Below, one piece after another: positions 56,573 through 64,000 of a DNA stretch of 64,000 bases. How positions within the stretch are numbered: position 1 is the first letter of the stretch; every line of letters begins with the position of its first letter. Location of the stretch: positions 26,610,189-26,674,188 of the forward strand of contig JAVMKO010000010.1 of NCBI GenBank assembly GCA_032164245.1, read 5' to 3'. The DNA comes from Sternotherus odoratus (lineage: Eukaryota > Chordata > Testudines > Kinosternidae). The translations under genes were made by a program, and so were the position numbers. The notes under the pieces are model-generated. The model was not told where the DNA came from, made no database searches, and saw only the letters and a program-made list of their open reading frames with translations.

Positions 56573-58920
56573 AGGACTCCACTTTTCTCAGGATTTTGAA
56601 ATGGTATTCAACAGCATTACTAAAGCATAGTGGATCAGGTCCTCCTGACATACTTGTGTAAATAAGGAGTAATTCTAGTTCAGTCAGTGGAGGAAAAAAG
56701 CAGTGCAAGTGAAAGGAGAATTAGACCTGTGTGTTCCTGATATTCTTCTGTATGCTATATAATCAGGCACTGTCTTGGATCTTCTCTTTACTATGATGGC
56801 TGTACGTAGAGAGTCCTCACAAGAACTCAGGTAAGTTTTTAGTGTTGTTTTTAAATAAGGTATAAGTTCTTCTGAAGCTTGGCTATCACAAACAACGAAT
56901 GAAACAGATACCATCAGATTTAGTATTAATAGTTCCCCATTACTTATGTCTGTGAAAAGATCACTGCTTTAACATAGTTGCAATACATGGATCCAGGTGG
57001 GACACCCCAAAATTCATAGTCTGGGGATTTGATTCTGCCCATTGTACTCATCACAGTTAGTTGCAAAATTTCTATCTAGAATTGCTACACTTATATCTGG
57101 GGTTGTGTGTCAGGGTCCATTATACAAGTCAGTCAAGGAGGAGAGACTTTCCCAGAGACCCTTACAGGAAACAAGATGTAATCCTCTACTGATCTAATAA
57201 AAACCAATATCTCTTTCATTTGTAGAAATGTAATGTTGAAAATAGAATGGTCTAATTTACTTTAACAGAACAGCTACGCTGTAGGACCCACGGTGAAGCA
57301 CAGGGAGGAAAGAGAACTTTTTACATTTGCAACATCCTATTCCTGTTTCTACAAGGAGATGAAACATCAAGAGCTATATGGAGTTGAAGAGCTACTCTCC
57401 TGACTCAGCTAGACACCTGGACCAGTTGGGTCTCATTAGTTCTCAGAGGTAGAAGGTTGATAACCTCTTGGAAGAGAATTCTAAAGAGGCAGAAGCAAAA
57501 GCTTCTATTGATTCAAGAATTAACAACACAATTTATTTGGTTTTTCAGTTTAATCTCTTATCTCTACCATCCAAACCAAGCTATATAGTATGTATCAGGT
57601 AGTTCTCTCTCCCACTTAGATTATGAGCTTCTAACAGAGTCCAGGCTGCACCTTTTTCCATATTTTTTACATGACTGACAACAGCATGAGTGATCAGCAA
57701 TTTAATAAGGTGTTTTGTTTAAGCAAAATGCATCTGAGACAAAGACCACCACTAAAAAGAAGTATGACAGCAAATGATTTGGCAACCCCATTCATAGCTC
57801 TTTTCAGGACTTGTGAGCCATCCCAGGAGGAAACAAGCATTTCAATATGTGCCTCATTAATGTCTTTTGCATTTTGTTTACACTACCTCAGTCTAACCCC
57901 CTCTAATGATACAGAGTCCCATGATACTCTAAAATAGTTTGTTTTTCTGCAGATAAAATGAAGTTAGCACTTCATCCCACATGCTGTACTAGACAATTGC
58001 ATCACCATTTGTTAGGTCCTGCCTTAAAGCAAATTTCAAACCTTTTCTATGATCTCTTTTCAAAAGTGTCAAAGTCCTAGAAATCTAACTTTTCCAATTT
58101 CTTTTAACAATGTATTCTGCCATCTATAGCAAACTCCACTATAACTATCCACAGGTTATAAGATCCTTTGCTCCTCAAATGTACTGTACCTGACCTGCTA
58201 ATTATCTGTCAAAAGTATGGATGAGGCACAAATCAAACTGGCAAAGAGAATTTGATCTAATCTTTTATTTTTCAATTTCTCAGTGTGTGTGTGACATACA
58301 TCAAGATGTATCTCGTTCTGGGACATCACAGCATGTTGGCACATAGCAGCAATTCAAGGCAATGCATCAGAAAGGTTTTAAAAGGCTTTTTACACTGGAC
58401 AGCCGCCCACTAGCCAAAGAGTAAAAATAATTCAGTCTCAATTTATTGGTGCAGATATACACAGTGTTTTCACAGATTGCCCCGTATCCCTGGGCTGGTG
58501 ATTATCCAGCTATTTCTCAGGTCTGACATTTTTCATTCTCACTTTTTCCTCTTAATTTCTCTTAAGATTTTATTACAAAAGATTCAAAATATTATTTACT
58601 TTGCAGTAGTGCCTAGAGGCCTCCACAAGCATGGAGCCTTTTTATACTACGCATTATACAGACATATAGCAAACTGATTTCAAAGGGACTTAGGTGTCTA
58701 GGTGCTTTTGAATATCCCTTCCGATGCCTATGTGCATTTTAGGTGCCTAAATATCATTACAAACCCAGTTTATCTTAAAAGGAAGAATTGCTTCAACAAC
58801 AGCGATTGGTAGAGTTGCTCCTATCTAACCCTTAGCATAGACAAAGATGCTGTTTTCACTAGTGTAGCAATACCAATGGCTATAATTTGGGGCAAATCCC
58901 CGGGTTAAACCAGGTGTAAG
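56573..58920. other. No proven gene; one exon-like segment
   Basis: Unassigned DNA. The segment 56767-56830 (64 nt) is bounded by a pyrimidine-rich tract ending AATCAG and by CAG|GTAAGT, a consensus donor. It could be a non-coding exon, but no partner exons or conservation are visible. The 88-codon frame at 57671-57937 has no domain. Confidence 0.35.
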
Positions 58921-58929
58921 AATTACAAT

Positions 58930-59440
58930 TTACAGCTGGTCAAAAAATGCACCTTCCCCATGGAAATGTTTTCTGTTTTTTAGTAAAAAAAAAAAAAATT
59001 ATCCAACCCCAAAACTATTTCATGCAAAAATCTTCCAGCTGAAAACTTTGATTTGGAAGTGCCACTGCAGTGCTTTATGGGAGCTGTAATTTGGGGCACT
59101 CATGCTCTCATTCTCTGATATGGGTTGGGTTCCCTGACCAGACTACATACCCTGTGATGCACCCCAGTTTATCCTCTTGATGAAGAACAATGGTGCCCCA
59201 TGACAGTTCCTGGTCACCATGTATCATGTGAGATGTAGTCTGGCTGAGGAACCTGGTTCACAGAGAAAATGGGGCATGAGGCAACTGAATGACAACTCCC
59301 ACAAGTTGCCGCATTTCGGAATGTTTCTGGTGGGGTTTTTTTTGTTTTGTTTTGTTCTGAATGAAAGTCAACCTTTACCAAGGAAAGCAGACACTTTTCA
59401 CGGAAATCGGTCTTTAGCTGAAATTTCTCTCAAAATCTAG
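58930..59440. repeat. Long fold-back repeat (MITE-like), about 510 bp
   Basis: Starts AGCTGGTCAAAAAATG. Arms 59079-59148 and 59233-59300 are inverted relatives: GGGAGCTGTAAT pairs with complement GGGAGTTGTCAT, CATGC with CATGC, GGTTCCCTGACCAGACTACAT with GGTTCCTCAGCCAGACTACAT. The outer parts are A/T-rich with TTTTCA-type words. It fits a diverged fold-back transposon of the same family as 50890-51055. The 73-codon frame at 59219 lies inside it. Confidence 0.6.
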
Positions 59441-59444
59441 TGTT

Positions 59445-61495
59445 AGTGGCACACATCTCACTACGTTCCCGTCTAAATGCAAGATTCACTTTTTCAACCC
59501 TTTCTCTCCCACCCTCCCACCAACAGTATTAAGGGAGTGAATTTGATTTTATAATAGGAACCTTATTTTTGTGAAATTCTGCAGCCTTTCTGAGAACCCC
59601 CACTCCAACTGTGGAGCAGCTCCGTCCCATTTCTTCACTGAGACAACTGATCCTCAGGATATGTTAAATTTATGCAGAGACAAGACATGCTCTTACTCTC
59701 CTGTTCTATTTCGCCTCCAAGCCACTTACTTCTGTGTATGAGGGTTTGGCCTCTGGCATTTTCACAAACACTAAAGCTTACCTTTTAAAAGAAGGAACTA
59801 AAAAGGATTTCGATGTTATAGAAAACAACTAAATGATCCCATTTCCTGTGGCTTTAAAATATGAATGATCCTCTGGATCTGTTACTATGTGCATTTTGAC
59901 ACCACTGCTGAGAATTTACTACAGCTCCGTTTCACTTTATGCTCCCAGGAGAGAGTATGCACAAGGAATTTCAAACCCTAACCTATTTCATACTACCATG
60001 AAGGAACCTGCCAATGTATAATTTTGGCCAATTATTTGCCATGCTAGAAATGTGTTAGGATAATCACACACTGAAGGATTTCAACGCATTCCCTTTTACC
60101 CAGAAGCCTTTGTCTAACAATGTAATTTATGACCTGTTCTGGAATCCCGTCTTTACAAAACAATAAATTCACACTTGTACTCAACTTCAAAGCAACTATT
60201 ATCAGGAAAGGTGGCAGAAGGCATCAGGCTGCTGAGAGCTAGATCAACAGATAAGTGAGACTTTAATGATTTTCTCCTCTAGGTCTGCTAACAGGACAAA
60301 GGCACCTCAGCTGCAGCTGCAGTTCAGCATCTGGCCCTGTTAATTGCAAAAGATCACCACTGAATGTGCTACATCCCCTTTTGTGATGTGATGAAGGCTT
60401 TACTCACTCGGCTGCAAAAACTCACAGCATTAACCAACTTTGAAAGGTACATCAACAACATATCAATGCCCATTAAACGGCTAACACTTTTCTCTGGAAA
60501 CACTGATATGTAAAAAACAACAGTTGGTATCTGTGTCCCAGAAAAGAAATCAAGCAGAGCAGCAACCGTTTAAATTTTAAAAGCAGTTCACCATGTAAAA
60601 TTTATCTAGATTTTTGTATTTGTCACCCATTACAGCAGCATTCAAATGAACAAAAGGTAAGCTTGACCATCACCAAATTCTGCCTATCTCCCCTCCACCC
60701 AGAGTATAAAATGGCCAGATTTATTCCTGCTTCTTTTCAAATAAAATCTTTGAGATTTGATTTGAAATATTCATTCTGGCCACCATGGGAATTTGCAGCC
60801 TGGCATGATTGGCATTTTTCAAATGATGCCAATATACTGGAGCAATAGGGGGGAGGGGAGAAAGCAGGAAGCTGTCCTAGGGTGATTAACGGTTTTGGAT
60901 ATCACCAATCTGCCTGATTAGCCACCCAGACAGCATGGGTTAGATCAGTAGCTGCTGACAAGGGGCAATTCCTCAGACCTGCTCCCTTGTTGACAGTTAA
61001 GAGCTCCCTACCAAGCCGTCCATCTCCTTTGGATTAATTAGTTAATGTTTGCACAGTGCTTTGAAGGTTTAAAGTGCTGAGTGTGATCATGGCTTCAATG
61101 GGCATGGCCTAGAATCTTTGTGAATATTTGCATTTAGGACATACCTGGCACTAGCATGGAAGGATGAGAGTACAGCTGAGTTTATAAAGTGATCGTGTCC
61201 CACCTTTCCACCAGCAATAAAGCCTTGTAGCAGAGGAATGTGGGTGAGATTCAAAACTGGTCAAGGTCTTGGAAAGAGAGTAGAAAAAAGACAGGTGCTC
61301 CTGGACACAGGTATGTGTACTGGAGGGCAGAGCACCCTGTTGGTTCATTAGACTCTGAATGTTATGGTAGATGTCCTATGTTGAGGCTGTGGTGGAAGTG
61401 AAGAAAGGTCTCCTCGCTCGCATCAAAACATCTGCGTAACCCCAACTAGAAGGTGATCTGGAATATTTAGGCTGGTTTAACTCAGGAGCACAGTG
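59445..61495. other. No gene; faint repeat tail
   Basis: Unassigned DNA. 'gtttgcacagtgctttgaaggtttaaagtgctga' at 61048-61081 resembles the tail of an old SINE. Frames of about 60-65 codons are unconvincing. Confidence 0.4.
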
Positions 61496-61499
61496 AATG

Positions 61500-61660
61500 T
61501 TTCCCCTGTGAAGATCTGACAATCTACTTTGCAGACAAAATCAATGGGATTCTTACCAGGCTGACTGCCTCCATAATGGTAGAACCACCTTCTAGGGGGA
61601 AAATACAATCCTCTTCTAGGTTGAGTTTTGAGGAGTCTTGCTTCTGAAGTTCTCTTTGTG
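61500..61660 (+). mobile_element. Possible LINE fragment upstream of a reverse transcriptase
   Basis: From 61516 one frame reads DLTIYFADKINGILTRL for about 45 codons before a stop. 'FADKI..I' words are common in the linker between endonuclease and reverse transcriptase of several LINE clades. No further conserved block was found, so this is weak. Confidence 0.3.
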
Positions 61661-61904
61661 TGAAGGGAAATTTAGGCTTCTAGCAGCATTTTGGACTCTT
61701 TGCCCCCATGGGCAATAAAATCCAGCAGAAGACACTGAGTCTGTCTCCTGAGATTTTTGATGAGTCCTTCATTGACAGGCTGGGTGACAGGTTCAATCAC
61801 ATGAGCATTTGTTATATCCCTGCTCAAGAAACCATCTCTTAGCACTCAATTATTGCCCACACTGCAACCTTCCCTTTTGGGGGTAAGGCTCTAACGTAGT
61901 TTTT

Positions 61905-62240
61905 GGTAGAACTGAATGAATAATGGATATTTTGCTCCAGGGGCCAAACTGAAAAAAAAGGTTTCAATTTTCATCAAAACTGATTGATTTTTCATTTCAG
62001 GGAGAACAAACAAACAATATTGTTTCAAGTTGAACTAAATGTTTTGCTTGACTAACCAAAATTCAGGTTGATTTTTTTATACATGGTTTTCCCCTTTCAA
62101 AAATGTATTTGCAACAAAATTTTGAAACAATTAAATGTCTAAAGAAAATAATTGTTTTGTTTTTGAAATGTCAGAATGTTTCAACACTTCCAATTTTTCT
62201 CCCTTTCCATCTGAAACCATTAGCTACATTCAACCCAAAT
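61905..62240. repeat. A/T-rich repeat, fold-back family
   Basis: 'ggtttcaattttcatcaaaactgattgatttttcatttc ... caaaattttgaaacaattaaatg ... gaaatgtcagaatgtttcaac' has alternating TTTCA and TGAAA words, making it partly self-complementary like the 42775 and 58930 repeats. No ends were defined. Confidence 0.4.
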
Positions 62241-62594
62241 TAATGAGTAGTTTCAGTGACCCAACAAATGCATTTTTCTGGGAGCCTGCTATTTCTGGGA
62301 ACTTGTGGAATTTCTTTGCTCAGTTCTAATTTTCAGCAAAGTAATTCTGATGTCATTTGGACATCTCAAACATCCTTCATGGCTTGGGTGGGGAAAGGGG
62401 AGGGATCCTTCACTATTTTTGTTCACAGGTCAAGTCTAGAGGTAGAATTCTGGCCTTATTGAAGTAAATGGGAGTTTTCCCATGGACTTCAATGGGGCCA
62501 GGACTTTACCCTGCGTGTCTATGCTAACCCTTGATGAAAAACATCTTCATGAGTTGCTCTGCCTGTGCTGGAAAGAAATGAGAGATGCCAACAT

Positions 62595-63150
62595 CATCAC
62601 TCTATAAAAACAAGGGTGACAGAAGTTACTGTAACAACTATCATGGTATTTCCCTTCCTAGTATTATGAGAAAAGCCTTTGCCGGAGTTGTCCTGAAGAG
62701 ACTTGAGACCCTTACAGATAGAAGCTATCCAGAATCACTGTGCAGCTTCAGACTGTCTACTATCAACATGATCTTCTCACTGAGACAACTACAAGAGAAA
62801 TGCAGAGAACAAAAAAAGCCCCTTTGCATAGCCTTTGTCGATCTCACTTTGTCCGTAGATGTGGACTATTTGCAGTTCTAGAAAATATTGGATGCTCCCC
62901 GCCACTCCCCCGCCAAGCTTTTAAGCATGATTCAGCCCTTCCACGAAAATGTGTATTGGACTGTGCCGTAAAAAGGTTCAATCTCTGAGGCTTTCCAGAT
63001 TTGTAACAGTTAAGGAAGCTGACTACTTGCCCCAACTCGGTTTGGGATCTTCTTCCTGATACTGAAACAAAAACTTTTGTTTCCTCCACTGAGGGAATGT
63101 ACTTGCACACAAGATTTGATGGAAAGCTATTCAATCTTGGGACCGTCACG
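62595..63150 (+). mobile_element. Non-LTR retrotransposon, reverse transcriptase N-terminal part
   Basis: The frame at 62585-62881 encodes NNYHGISLPSI, then VLKRLETL, FRLSTINMIFSLRQLQEK and AFVDLT. These are the fingers and the first catalytic aspartate block of a LINE reverse transcriptase. Further on, EGMYLHTRFDGKLFNL (about 63090-63137) is a later block of the same protein, so the region between is shrunken and frameshifted. The catalytic YADD block is missing. The clade was not assigned. The companion fragment at 63160 is on the opposite strand. Confidence 0.8.
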
Positions 63151-63159
63151 TAGGACTTC

Positions 63160-63600
63160 ACTCCATTTTAAATGATGCTGGGCAAGTGTGTCCCAAGGGT
63201 CAAAGTCAATATCACACTTTTTTAGGTTGTCCTTCAGCAAGTCCTTTTAATGCTTCCATTATCCACCCACATTACGGTACCCTTCTTTCAGCCGAGAGAA
63301 CAGGACCTGTTCTGGGAGGTGATAGTCTGGCATCTGGACAACATGACCAGTCCAGCGGAATGATCAATGATGATCATTGCCTCGATACTGGTGGTCTTTG
63401 CCTCTTCCAGAACACTAATATTGGTGTGTTTGGCTTCCCATTTGATCTTCAGAATCTTATGAAGGCAGCGTTGATGGTGCCTCTCAAAGACTTTCAAGTG
63501 TCTATAAGACTGTGACTTAAATAATTGCCCGTTTCTGTAAGGAGAAATAGAGCTGCCACCAAGACAATACCAGCAAGCCTCTGTCAGTGGTTTCACAATG
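63160..63600 (-). mobile_element. Non-LTR retrotransposon, C-terminal part, inverted
   Basis: The minus-strand frame encodes HLKVFERHHQRCLHKILKIK and ISVLEEAKTTSIEAMI, the well-known LINE C-terminal block with the 'F..RCLR.IL.I.W' pattern. Further down, 'LKKCDIDFDPWDTLAQHHLKW' in another frame continues the same tail. It faces the N-terminal fragment at 62595-63150 tail to tail. Stops and frameshifts make it inactive. Confidence 0.8.
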
Positions 63601-63604
63601 GTCC

Positions 63605-64000
63605 TGTAGCTTTAATGGTTCTGCACTTCCCACATGACTAAGATAGATGAACTCCTCTCTGTTTCAACCTAATTTTACACTTCTGTAAATTTCCAGCCCT
63701 CATAATAACTATTGCTGTGTCTTCTGTCCTCTTCTTGTAACCTCATCTCTTTTGTGCTCATCTCTTTCTTATAACCACCGGTTTTCTCTTTTTCTATGAG
63801 GGTTGTAAATGCTTTGGGGTATGGATTATCTTTCAGTTATATGTTTATACAATGTCTATTATAACAATTATAACAACAACAACAGGTGAGTGCTATATTA
63901 CAAGTCACACACCCCAGCACCAGAACAAACATATATACACTGGATATTTATACAATTGTTGGTCTGATACAGAAAAAGGAATCCGTTATTAGTCATATCA
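63605..64000. other. No gene or assigned repeat
   Basis: Unassigned AT-rich DNA to the end of the window. AACAG|GTGAGT near 63881-63890 resembles a splice donor, but no exon can be supported. Confidence 0.35.

Noticed and set aside
1..64000. CRISPR arrays, operons, ribosome binding sites, riboswitches, phage or plasmid features
   Set aside because: The sequence is vertebrate nuclear DNA with SINEs, LINEs and ERV LTRs; no regular spaced repeats or prokaryotic gene organisation are present.

Overview
This window looks like intergenic or intronic DNA from a vertebrate, most likely a cryptodiran (hidden-necked) turtle. The clearest taxonomic marker is a tRNA-like SINE with A and B boxes and a CR1-type tail at about 15.6 kb, which matches the Cry SINE family of cryptodires as I know it. 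A degenerate CR1 LINE, many small hAT-like elements, Tigger/pogo-type elements and Penelope-like 3' fragments are also present, a mixture typical of turtle genomes. The species cannot be fixed from the sequence alone. No host protein-coding exon, rRNA, functional tRNA, microRNA or CRISPR array could be supported. The longer open frames are chance translations of GC-rich transposon interiors or remnants of retrotransposon reverse transcriptase.

Layout. 0-2 kb is free of recognised repeats, with one A40 run. 2-9 kb holds a TA-flanked MITE, a hAT MITE split by a solo LTR, a GC-rich hAT element with a perfect 8-bp duplication, an LTR-like repeat carrying a Penelope-like insertion, and a second fold-back Penelope-like copy. 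10-20.5 kb holds several MITEs, a MIR, a 1.4-kb CR1 remnant, the tRNA-like SINE and two roughly 98% identical Tigger-like elements in inverted orientation. 20.5-34.5 kb is mostly unassigned, with a hAT element, MIR copies and a second copy of the LTR-like repeat. 34.5-44 kb is very poor in recognisable transposons. 44-50.2 kb is a dense GC-rich cluster: a solo LTR with TATA box and polyA signal, three related hAT segments, a 220-bp near-identical local duplication and a MITE. 50-64 kb has scattered MIRs, inverted repeats and a broken non-LTR retrotransposon whose two halves face each other.

There is no operon or pathway here. The biology is transposon biology. Target-site duplications let the order of nested insertions be read directly: LTR into hAT MITE, Penelope-like element into LTR-like repeat, hAT element at the edge of a MITE. 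The most interesting signal is the pair of Penelope-like insertions that both end in a snap-back inverted segment. In one, the fold-back turns at a position resembling stem II of a hammerhead ribozyme.
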